DNA of 64,000 nucleotides, from positions 1-64,000 of the forward strand of contig DBRG01000014.1 in assembly GCA_002305545.1 (NCBI GenBank), in the 5' to 3' direction. Source of the DNA: Bacteroidales bacterium UBA1374 (GTDB lineage Bacteria > Bacteroidota > Bacteroidia > Bacteroidales > UBA932). Within the stretch, counting starts at the first letter, position 1, and each line of letters starts with the position of its first letter. The notes beneath the pieces were generated by a model that saw only the letters and a program-made list of their open reading frames with translations, was not told the DNA's origin and did no database searches. Both the position numbers and the translations under genes were made by a program. Shown piece by piece: positions 1-7,221 of the stretch.

Positions 1-915
1 ATGGTACTGGGATTGGGGGCAGGCATCTTTTTCTGTCATTTGCCTTTCTTCAAGGTTAACGGATATGCCATGACCTCATTCAGGTACATATCGGGAAGGA
101 TATTCTCCGACGTCACAAAAACGCTTGGCATCGAGTACAGGAAACTCTCCTTCAAAGACCCCGATGAGGCAATGGCAAAACTGGATGAGGTGCTTTTCAG
201 CGGGACTCCTGTGGGATTACGCGTGGGAGTGTACAACCTGACTTATTTTCCAAAAGAGTACAGGGTCCATTTTAATGGCCATAATCTGTGCGTGATAGGC
301 AAGGAAGGAGATGATTACATCATATCGGATCCCATTGGACAGAACAAAAACAAACTGTCTGCCGCAGACCTGAAGAAAGTGCGGTTTGCCCAGGGGGCGT
401 TACCACCCAATGGAAGCATGTATTACATTACCAGCATGGAACACTACAAACCACTGGACGCCGGCATGATTGAAAAGTCAATGATAAAAACATGCTACAA
501 CATGACGCACATCCCGTTGCCTATGTTCGGAGCCAAAGGCATCGCTTACCTTGCCCGGAGAATGCGTAAGTGGGAAAAACTTTTTGGCAAACGGGGAGCG
601 GCACTGAACCTGGCACAGATCATCCGCATGCTGGAGGAGATCGGGACGGGAGGAGCAGGATTCCGGTTCATGTATGCTGCATTCCTGCAGGAAGCTTCGG
701 TGTTTTTGAACAGGCCCGGGCTGAACCAGTTCTCCATGGAACTGACAGCGGTGGGGGACCTGTGGAGGGACTTCTCCTATAATGCTGCACGATTCTTCAA
801 GCAACGTGACCCCGAAGGTCTCACCTATGAAGATCTGGCTGTAAAACTGGAAGTTATATCGGCAAAAGAAATTGATATTTTTACCCGGTTGGAAAATTCA
901 ATCAAGCGTGGATAA
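1..915 (+). CDS. BtrH-like N-terminal domain / DUF4872 protein, 5' end cut off by window
   Basis: The protein resembles the family named after butirosin protein BtrH, an acyltransferase or cysteine-hydrolase-like fold. The first visible residues (LGLGAGIFF) match the segment that normally lies about 30 residues inside the family, after an early conserved Cys. The true start and probable nucleophile are therefore outside the window, and the ATG at position 1 is internal. The middle (GHNLCVIG, YIISDPIG, about residues 93-112) fits the His/Asp part of a papain-like fold, and the C-terminal 150 residues are helical. It overlaps the ABC ATPase that follows, so the three genes form one transcription unit. 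In Bacteroidota such trios often sit in lipid, aryl-polyene or resorcinol-type clusters. That link is inference, because the rest of the cluster is not visible. Confidence 0.7.
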   Translation: MVLGLGAGIFFCHLPFFKVNGYAMTSFRYISGRIFSDVTKTLGIEYRKLSFKDPDEAMAKLDEVLFSGTPVGLRVGVYNLTYFPKEYRVHFNGHNLCVIGKEGDDYIISDPIGQNKNKLSAADLKKVRFAQGALPPNGSMYYITSMEHYKPLDAGMIEKSMIKTCYNMTHIPLPMFGAKGIAYLARRMRKWEKLFGKRGAALNLAQIIRMLEEIGTGGAGFRFMYAAFLQEASVFLNRPGLNQFSMELTAVGDLWRDFSYNAARFFKQRDPEGLTYEDLAVKLEVISAKEIDIFTRLENSIKRG

Positions 916-1666
916 TCAATTCGCTATAGAAACACGAGCTCTCAAGAAGACTTACAAAGGAAAGTCACACCCCACACTTGATGATTTTTCACTCAGGATC
1001 CCGTATGGTTCGCTTTTTGGCCTGCTTGCCCCAAATGGAGCGGGAAAAACGACTGCGATCAATATCATTTGCGGATTACGTCGCTATGACAGCGGAGAAA
1101 TCTTTATTGACGGGCACGATGTGTCGGACGGCATGCAGCATGTTAAACCCCTTTTGGGCCTGGTACCCCAGGACATTGCCCTTTTTCCTTCCCTTACCGC
1201 CTATGAGAACCTGAAAATTTTCGGAGGACTGTACGGATTGGAAAAAACATTACTGGAAGAGCGGATAGATCAATTGCTGGAGCTTTTTGACCTGTCTGCA
1301 AGCCGCAATTCTTATATCAACCGCTTTTCCGGAGGTATGAAACGCAGGGTCAATGTGATAGCAGGGATGTTGCATGCACCAAAAATTTTAATACTTGATG
1401 AGCCCACGGTCGGGGTAGATGCCCAGTCTCGCAGGTTGATCCTTGAAAAACTGACCGATATCAACAACGCGGGTACCACCATACTCTTCATATCCCATTA
1501 TCTTGAAGAAGCGGAACAAATCTGTAACCAAGTGGCATTTATGGATAACGGGACTATCGTATGCCAGGGAAACCCGGCAGACCTGATAGCCGGCAAAAGT
1601 GAATGCAAATGCCTGGAATCCTTATACCTTTTGTTAACAGGAAAAAAGATGAGGGATAGCCAATGA
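908..1666 (+). CDS. ABC transporter ATP-binding protein (ABC-2 exporter type)
   Basis: This is the cytoplasmic ATPase of an exporter. All motifs are present: Walker A (PNGAGKTT), Q-loop (VPQD), signature (RFSGGMKRR), Walker B (ILILDEPTVGVD) and H-loop (ISHYLEE). The GMKRR signature and GVD after Walker B are typical of drug- or lipid-exporting DrrA/CcmA-like subunits. The frame is open further upstream only through a TTG at 872. I prefer the GTG at 908, which overlaps the previous stop by 8 bases and gives 252 residues, close to the family norm. Its stop overlaps the permease start (ATGA), so translational coupling is likely. The substrate is unknown. The BtrH-like neighbour suggests an acylated or polyketide-like small molecule, as inference. 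Confidence 0.9.
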   Translation: MDNQFAIETRALKKTYKGKSHPTLDDFSLRIPYGSLFGLLAPNGAGKTTAINIICGLRRYDSGEIFIDGHDVSDGMQHVKPLLGLVPQDIALFPSLTAYENLKIFGGLYGLEKTLLEERIDQLLELFDLSASRNSYINRFSGGMKRRVNVIAGMLHAPKILILDEPTVGVDAQSRRLILEKLTDINNAGTTILFISHYLEEAEQICNQVAFMDNGTIVCQGNPADLIAGKSECKCLESLYLLLTGKKMRDSQ

Positions 1667-2934
1667 GAAAATTCAGGTTTTTACTCTATAAAGATTATCT
1701 GTTGCTCAAAAGGGATGTGGCCGGGTTGCTGCTCATGTTCCTGATGCCCGCCATCCTTGTCGTACTCATGGCGCTGCTTCAGGACAGCTCCTACAGAGCG
1801 TTAACAGAGTCTTCTGTCCCGCTGCTGCTGGTGAACAGAGATCAGGGGGAATTGGGAGAAGCCATAGACAAACAGATCGAAGCCTCGCGTATATTCCAGA
1901 TTGACAGGAAGGTAAACGAGGCCGTTCCCACCCTGGAAGAACTTGAACAGGAAGTGGCCTCGGGCCATTATACACTGGGTATATATATTCCTGAAAATAC
2001 AACCGAGAGCATACGCAAAAACGTGGCCAGGTATGTCCTGGCAGCATTTAGCGGAACCATGGAAAAGCCCTCTCCGGACATGGTGAATTTTGTTATTTTT
2101 ATTGACCCCACTACAAAAGTTTCCTTTTATACTGCCTTAATGAGTACATTGAAGGAACGGACACAAAAAATTGAATTTGAATACGTTCTGAACGAAATTT
2201 CCCGGCAGGTAAACGAGTTCAGCCCCATTCCCATTTCCACGGACGGGTTCTCCACAGAACAGGTTCACATTGATATCCGCGACGCACGCCTGGATGGACG
2301 GGATCTGAATCCCGATCCCGTACAGCACAATGTGCCTTCCTGGACTCTGTTTGCGATCTTTTTCATTGTAATATCGCTTTCAGGAAGCATCATCCGGGAA
2401 CGGCAGGACGGGAGTTTCTCCAGGATGATGACCATGCCCTGTTCCTATACGGAATATCTGTTGAGCAAAGCCGTAATTTTTACCATGGTTTCGTTAATCC
2501 AGTTTGTTCTGATGTTGCTCATCGGGGTATACCTGTTGCCTCTTTTTGGCATGGAATCGCTGAATCTGGGCACTTCCCCCGCGGCTTTGATCCTACTGGC
2601 CCTGTCGGCGGCTGTTGCGGCTATCGGTTATGGGATTGCCATAGGAAACATTGCCAACACCATCCACCAGTCTGCCATTTTTGGAGCTATATCCGTAGTG
2701 ATCATGGCTGCCATTGGAGGCGCCTGGATCCCGACGGCAGTCATGAGCGAATCCCTGCGTAACTTAAGCAGGATCTCTCCCATATACTGGGGTCTTTCAG
2801 GTTTTATGGATGTGTTTATGCTCAATGCAGGCGTAATGGCTGTTCTTAAAGAATGCGGCGTGATGCTCCTCTTTGGGCTGGTTTGTTTTGCGGTGGCCAT
2901 TACCTTCAATTACCGGCGAAGACTGGACGTCTGA
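1663..2934 (+). CDS. ABC-2 type permease
   Basis: The 423-residue integral membrane partner of the preceding ATPase has the ABC2_membrane_3 architecture. One hydrophobic segment lies near residues 20-40, followed by a long polar extracytoplasmic domain to about residue 220. A cluster of five or six membrane segments follows to the C-terminus. The sequence RERQDGSFSRMM after the second membrane segment resembles the conserved E-x-x-x-G-T/S helix of drug and lipid exporters. It is coupled to the ATPase by a 4-base start/stop overlap. Its last 29 bases overlap the end of the DUF3943 gene on the other strand. Substrate unknown. Confidence 0.88.
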   Translation: MRKFRFLLYKDYLLLKRDVAGLLLMFLMPAILVVLMALLQDSSYRALTESSVPLLLVNRDQGELGEAIDKQIEASRIFQIDRKVNEAVPTLEELEQEVASGHYTLGIYIPENTTESIRKNVARYVLAAFSGTMEKPSPDMVNFVIFIDPTTKVSFYTALMSTLKERTQKIEFEYVLNEISRQVNEFSPIPISTDGFSTEQVHIDIRDARLDGRDLNPDPVQHNVPSWTLFAIFFIVISLSGSIIRERQDGSFSRMMTMPCSYTEYLLSKAVIFTMVSLIQFVLMLLIGVYLLPLFGMESLNLGTSPAALILLALSAAVAAIGYGIAIGNIANTIHQSAIFGAISVVIMAAIGGAWIPTAVMSESLRNLSRISPIYWGLSGFMDVFMLNAGVMAVLKECGVMLLFGLVCFAVAITFNYRRRLDV

Positions 2935-3539
2935 ATCCATTGTTGATCGCAAATGCCGGGTTGAGAATGCACGTAAGTATGATTTCGTACCAGTTGAATC
3001 CGTCTCTTCCCATGGCCAGGGCAGCTCTGTGTGTAAGTTCGCCCAAAATTATACCCCCTAACGGAGTGACTATCAGATCCTGGATACTCGGTTGTTCCAG
3101 GCCCCCTTCCCAGGCATATTCCCACAGGAGTGATTGCATCAGGGCAAAAAGGGATGACTGCCAAATGGCTGCACCTTGTGATCTTGCGGCATTGTAATAA
3201 AAGCTTCCCTGGTAGGGATGTCCTATGTAATTGACTATAAACAGATCATGGTCTTTTATGGGCGGTGTGGTAAAAGTAAGCCTGTACTGTTCTTTCATGG
3301 CCGCCCCTTTGAATACTTCTTTTCTGTTCCACTGGCTTATGGATTCCGGTGACAGGATCAGGGTGGTCATGATTACAGCATTATACCCCAGCGAATAGGC
3401 ACTCCCCCGGGATCATTTTGTTCCCGAATGTTTCTTCACTGTGATTCAACATATAATGAGGATCCCTGATATATTGCGCGTTCATTGGCAAAAAGGGAAA
3501 CAGGCGCACTCCCAGGAAAATACTGCTTCTAATACTCAT
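2906..3539 (-). pseudogene. DUF3943 family protein, frame broken in a G5 run
   Basis: Two reading frames together spell one DUF3943 protein. The upstream frame (ATG at 3537-3539, short hydrophobic export-like N-terminus) ends prematurely at 3381. The downstream frame carries the DUF3943 core: NYIGHPYQGSFYYNAARSQG, LLWEYAWEG, QPSIQDLIVTPLGG and ILGE. Removing one base from the run at 3404-3408 (GGGGG on the coding strand) joins them as ...MIPG-SAYSLGYN..., giving about 210 residues. A promoter-like box at 3563-3570 supports the ATG at 3539 over one at 3575. The family is a poorly characterised set of probable outer-membrane or periplasmic proteins. A consensus sequencing error in the homopolymer is as likely as a real pseudogene. 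If the break is real, only the 154-codon part from 3370 could still be made, without an export signal. Confidence 0.75.
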
Positions 3540-3562
3540 CCCTGTGCTAAAAGTTGATTTAT

Positions 3563-3570
3563 CAAATATA
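3563..3570 (-). promoter_or_regulatory. -7 promoter box for the DUF3943 gene
   Basis: Read on the minus strand this is TATATTTG, matching the Bacteroidota -7 consensus TAnnTTTG, 23 bases before the ATG at 3539. It argues that the upstream in-frame ATG at 3575 is not the start. Confidence 0.55.
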
Positions 3571-3595
3571 AACACTTTTTTACGTAACTTGCAGT

Positions 3596-5773
3596 ATGTT
3601 TGAAATTAAGGAAGAAGTATACGCTACTTATTTGTGTCTGCGGCCTGTGGGACGCCTTGATACCGTACAGGCTGCTATTTTTGACAAGACGGTAAAAGAT
3701 TACGCAAAAAAAGAAATTTTTCTGGTAATCAATTTTTCTGAATGTCCTTACCTTTCAAGCAGCGGGATAAGGATTTTACTCAGTACTTCCAGGGAGCTTG
3801 CTTCAACGGGCGGACAACTGGTCCTCTCCGGCCTTTCGGCGGAGATGATCCAGGTGTTGCAGATTGCAGGTTTGGAAACGGTTTTTAAAATTTGCGCAGA
3901 TATCCCTGACGCGGTGTCCTGCATTGAACAATTGAAAAAAAGGGAGATTAACCGGGCGTATATATTCCCGGGGAAAGCTCCCTGTGAAACGGAGAGCGTA
4001 AAGGAACCTCCGAACACTATACTTTATGAATGGAAAAATCCACAGCTGACCGGCTTTGATTCTTTACACATAGCAGCGGGAAAAGGGGCTTTAGGAGAAA
4101 TGCTCATGAGAGCAGATGCTGTGACAGGCTCTTTTTTCACCCTGTTCAACTGCACGGGTTTTATACCCGATGATCCGGCTTATGCCCCAGATTTTCGCAT
4201 CGTCAGCGACCCGGTTCAGGGAACATTGTTTGTGGACCAAGCATTATCTATCAAGGGAACCTTCCGGATACGTGTTACGGTCAGCGATCCGGGACCTGTT
4301 AAAATTTCAGAACTGATAAAATACAAAGGATTTTCCCCTCCGCTTACAGAGGCGCCCCCGTGTACCATACTCTGCCTGGACCGGAATGCACAAAAGCCCT
4401 CGCTGTCTGTCATTTTCAGGCAAAAAAACGGAGTATGGGAAGGAGGAACCTTTCTTTTACAACAGGAAAACGTAATACAACAGGGTGAATACACTGAACA
4501 AGCCCTGCGTGACTTATTAACCTGGAAAAATGTAGTGGGAGTTGCCAGGCATGACAGGGATGCATTGCTTACCCGGCCGGTATTCTTGTTGTTTTTTGCC
4601 GGTGAGACACAGGATTCCTCCGCTTTTCAGACACAGGTGGTCTGTGAAGGCGAAGAGATCGCTGAGGATTATCTGATCTTCCTGACCAGAAGACTGTATA
4701 CAGATTCAGTAAAAGCAGAGCTTAAGAGACTTCACGGCGGGTATTCTGCCAGCACTTTTCATGTCCGTTCCTATGACCATCAGGGCAGGGTTCTCAGACC
4801 CACAGTATTAAAAACCGCGGATCGGCCCATGATCCAGAGAGAAGCAGAACGTTGCAGACAATATGCCATGCCGTATATTCTGAACAACAGTGCGATGGTT
4901 CTGGGAACTTCTTTTTATTGCAGTAAGGGAGCGTTACGATACAATTTCGTGGGCATAGGAGGGGAAGGGGCCGAGTTGAAATGGCTCACCCATTATTTTC
5001 ACAACTGGCCTGTCAGTGACCTTGAATCCTTGTTTGACAAGATCTTTTTGAAAATACTCAAACCCTGGTATGGACAGGCTTTAAGTGAAATCATCTATCC
5101 TTACGCGGACCACGATCCCACAAAAACCTTTTTTCCGCATGTGTTCAAAAAGGCCGAAGAAGAGCTCGGGATTCCAGACAAGAACCATTCCTTCACCATT
5201 GACGGTTCCGGGAAGAACTATCTGAACCCGTACCGCTTTCTTAAAGAAGAATATCCGAAAAGGCGGGAACAGGGAATGGCGTATTATTCTGCCATTTGCC
5301 ATGGCGATTTGAACATGCAGAATATCCTGCTGGACAACGATATGAATGTTTACCTTATAGACTTTTCAGAAACCAGGCCCCGGTCGGTGGTATCGGATTT
5401 TGCCCGGCTTGAAGTCATATTCATGATAGAATCCTTTCCCATGGAAAAACAGGAAGATTTTCTCCAGGTATTGGAATTCCTGACAAGTTTTTATGAAAAG
5501 CCGGTTTCCCTGGATAAACAATTCCGGACTGCCTGGTCTGGCAGGTTGCCCGGATTGATGCAAAGAAATAGGACACTAACCTTGAAAATGCGGGAGTATG
5601 CACTCATTGCTGCCCAGGGGAACAAGACTTTCGCTCCCTATGCGCTGGCACTCCTTGAATGGATTTTGCCTATTGTCTGTTATTCAAGCGCCACTATATG
5701 GCAAAAACGCCTCTCGGCCTGTGTGGCTTCACTGCTGTGTGAAGCATTAGAATCAGGTAAAGAGGTACAATAA
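3596..5773 (+). CDS. STAS-domain protein fused to a kinase-like (APH-fold) module
   Basis: Residues 1-110 form a STAS domain of the anti-anti-sigma type, including the serine-rich switch (YLSSSGIRIL, S54-S56) where partner kinases phosphorylate SpoIIAA-like proteins. Residues about 140-370 are a divergent, mostly beta region I do not recognise. Residues about 375-660 look like an aminoglycoside-phosphotransferase or protein-kinase fold. They include a candidate nucleotide-binding Lys (VLK, K406), a helix-C Glu (E416 or E418), a catalytic loop HGDLNMQNIL (H569-D571) and a metal-binding IDF (D589). The kinase-like part recalls the TCAD9 modules described in predicted NTP-dependent conflict systems, but I am not certain of that assignment. 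No signal peptide is seen, so it is likely cytosolic signalling. It may form a unit with the GPx gene 10 bases downstream. Confidence 0.65.
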   Translation: MFEIKEEVYATYLCLRPVGRLDTVQAAIFDKTVKDYAKKEIFLVINFSECPYLSSSGIRILLSTSRELASTGGQLVLSGLSAEMIQVLQIAGLETVFKICADIPDAVSCIEQLKKREINRAYIFPGKAPCETESVKEPPNTILYEWKNPQLTGFDSLHIAAGKGALGEMLMRADAVTGSFFTLFNCTGFIPDDPAYAPDFRIVSDPVQGTLFVDQALSIKGTFRIRVTVSDPGPVKISELIKYKGFSPPLTEAPPCTILCLDRNAQKPSLSVIFRQKNGVWEGGTFLLQQENVIQQGEYTEQALRDLLTWKNVVGVARHDRDALLTRPVFLLFFAGETQDSSAFQTQVVCEGEEIAEDYLIFLTRRLYTDSVKAELKRLHGGYSASTFHVRSYDHQGRVLRPTVLKTADRPMIQREAERCRQYAMPYILNNSAMVLGTSFYCSKGALRYNFVGIGGEGAELKWLTHYFHNWPVSDLESLFDKIFLKILKPWYGQALSEIIYPYADHDPTKTFFPHVFKKAEEELGIPDKNHSFTIDGSGKNYLNPYRFLKEEYPKRREQGMAYYSAICHGDLNMQNILLDNDMNVYLIDFSETRPRSVVSDFARLEVIFMIESFPMEKQEDFLQVLEFLTSFYEKPVSLDKQFRTAWSGRLPGLMQRNRTLTLKMREYALIAAQGNKTFAPYALALLEWILPIVCYSSATIWQKRLSACVASLLCEALESGKEVQ

Positions 5774-5783
5774 AAACGAAACC

Positions 5784-6341
5784 ATGAAAATAACAATCAT
5801 TACTTTTATTATGTTAACATCCTTATTTTCAAATGAAAGGCAGCAAAACACAGGGCAGGTGGTGGAACCGGCCGAGGATTTTTATGCATTATCCTTCAAA
5901 ACCATACGGGGAGAAACATTTTCTTTTGAACAACTGCGAGGGAAAAAGGTTTTACTGGTCAACACGGCTTCCAAATGCGGCTTTACACCGCAATTCAAAG
6001 AACTGGAAGCCTTACACAAGGAATATGCACCGAACCTGGTCATCCTGGGATTTCCCTCCAATGATTTCATGAAACAGGATCCGGGGACCAATGAAGAAAT
6101 CCTTGAATTCTGCGAGATCAATTACGGTGTGACATTCCAGATGATGGAGAAAAGCTCGGTAAAAGGTAAAGACCAGAACCCGGTATTTCGCTGGCTGTCG
6201 GATAAATCCAAAAATGGCTGGAACACAAACGCTCCCGGCTGGAATTTTTCCAAGTACCTGGTAGATGAGAAAGGCCGGCTCATAGGCTTCTGGCCTTCCA
6301 GGGTGAAACCCAACGATCCTCAGATACTGGAAAAGCTTTAG
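5784..6341 (+). CDS. Cysteine-type glutathione peroxidase-family thiol peroxidase, probably exported
   Basis: The enzyme reduces hydroperoxides. The peroxidatic site is NTASKCGFTPQ with C65 and Q70, and WNFSKYLVD supplies the conserved Trp/Asn. C110 in EFCEINYGVTF matches the position of the resolving Cys in yeast Gpx3-type enzymes, so thioredoxin rather than glutathione is the likely reductant. The usual FPCNQF is FPSNDF here. The first 18 residues are hydrophobic after MK, suggesting a signal peptide and a periplasmic role. Length (185) is usual for the family plus an export signal. It starts 10 bases after the STAS/kinase gene. Its end faces the cyclase gene with only 10 bases between them. 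Confidence 0.9.
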   Translation: MKITIITFIMLTSLFSNERQQNTGQVVEPAEDFYALSFKTIRGETFSFEQLRGKKVLLVNTASKCGFTPQFKELEALHKEYAPNLVILGFPSNDFMKQDPGTNEEILEFCEINYGVTFQMMEKSSVKGKDQNPVFRWLSDKSKNGWNTNAPGWNFSKYLVDEKGRLIGFWPSRVKPNDPQILEKL

Positions 6342-6351
6342 GGCAGACTGT

Positions 6352-7152
6352 TCACACTTCCGGCACCCAGACCAGGAGTCTGAGCGGGGCCCCGCTTCCT
6401 CCCTTGATTTTCATGGGAGCGGCTACCACATAAAAATTGCGTGCAGGTACCAATTCCAGGTGTGCCACGTTTTCATAGGCGGTTACATCGTGGCTGAACA
6501 GGGTGCGGTGGGTAAGAAAATCTGCAGACTGTCCGTAGTCGATACTCGGTGTGTCTATACCTACAGCCTTAACATTCCTTTCTTCAATAAGCCACAGGGC
6601 GGCCCGGGGATCCAACCCGGGAAAATGCAATTCACCAACACCTTCTGGCCCGGATTTAAGGGTCCCGGTGTATTGCAGGGGATCGTTCCAGTATTGGCCA
6701 AAACCGGTGCGCAACAACACGATCGCCTGAGCGGGGATCGTTCTGTTCATTTTTTCCCACCCCAGAAAGTCTTCTGTGGAAATAAGGTAATCCCGGTCTG
6801 CCAGAGCCTTTTCCGATATATCCACACAAATCCCTTCTCCGGTGAATTCTTCCGGAAGGATTTGTTCAATGGACCTTCCATTTTCCGAGAAATGCAACGG
6901 GGCATCAAAATGGGTTCCCCCGTGCTCTTCTGCCGCATACAGGAAAGAGGAATAAAAATAACCTTTGTCATTGATCCCGTATGTCACGGTATCATGACTG
7001 AAAGTCACGTTGGTTGGCCAGTACACAGTGCTTTTTTCATAATTCCACGTCAGATCCAGCCATTGCCCCTGGTCCCAGCAGATTTGTTCGCTGGAAATAT
7101 TCCTGCAACCCGCAGTGACCAGTAATAAAATGATCATGTAATACTTTGTCAT
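6352..7152 (-). CDS. Cyclase family lipoprotein (kynurenine formamidase-like hydrolase)
   Basis: The metal-dependent hydrolase fold (PF04199) is marked by HGGTHFDAPLHF (about residues 77-88), the family motif HxGTHxDxPxHF with metal-binding His and Asp. A later VGIDTPSIDYG block is also typical. Relatives act on N-formylkynurenine, isatin or cyclic amides. The substrate here cannot be told, and its surface location argues against cytosolic kynurenine breakdown. The N-terminus MTKYYMIILLLVTAGC is a lipoprotein signal with Cys16. It has its own promoter box at 7175-7182, divergent from the MBL/esterase gene. Confidence 0.88.
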   Translation of the reverse strand: MTKYYMIILLLVTAGCRNISSEQICWDQGQWLDLTWNYEKSTVYWPTNVTFSHDTVTYGINDKGYFYSSFLYAAEEHGGTHFDAPLHFSENGRSIEQILPEEFTGEGICVDISEKALADRDYLISTEDFLGWEKMNRTIPAQAIVLLRTGFGQYWNDPLQYTGTLKSGPEGVGELHFPGLDPRAALWLIEERNVKAVGIDTPSIDYGQSADFLTHRTLFSHDVTAYENVAHLELVPARNFYVVAAPMKIKGGSGAPLRLLVWVPEV

Positions 7153-7174
7153 AGGAAGCCTGGTTTTATTGCTT

Positions 7175-7182
7175 CAAATATA
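7175..7182 (-). promoter_or_regulatory. -7 promoter box for the cyclase gene
   Basis: The minus strand reads TATATTTG (TAnnTTTG), 22 bases upstream of the ATG at 7152. Confidence 0.55.
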
Positions 7183-7194
7183 GCTGATTTAAAG

Positions 7195-7202
7195 TACATT
7201 TG
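7195..7202 (+). promoter_or_regulatory. -7 promoter box for the MBL/esterase gene
   Basis: TACATTTG fits TAnnTTTG and lies 19 bases before the ATG at 7222. It is divergent from the cyclase promoter at 7175-7182, so the two polymerase sites overlap back to back. Confidence 0.55.
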
Positions 7203-7221
7203 TGACATAAAAAAAGTTACC

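Noticed and set aside
872..907. TTG start for the ABC ATPase at 872
   Set aside because: It would add 12 residues absent from the family and overlap the previous gene by 44 bases. GTG 908 fits better.
3381..3575. Separate 64-codon gene upstream of the DUF3943 frame
   Set aside because: It reads as the N-terminal part of the same protein after a one-base correction and has no independent features.
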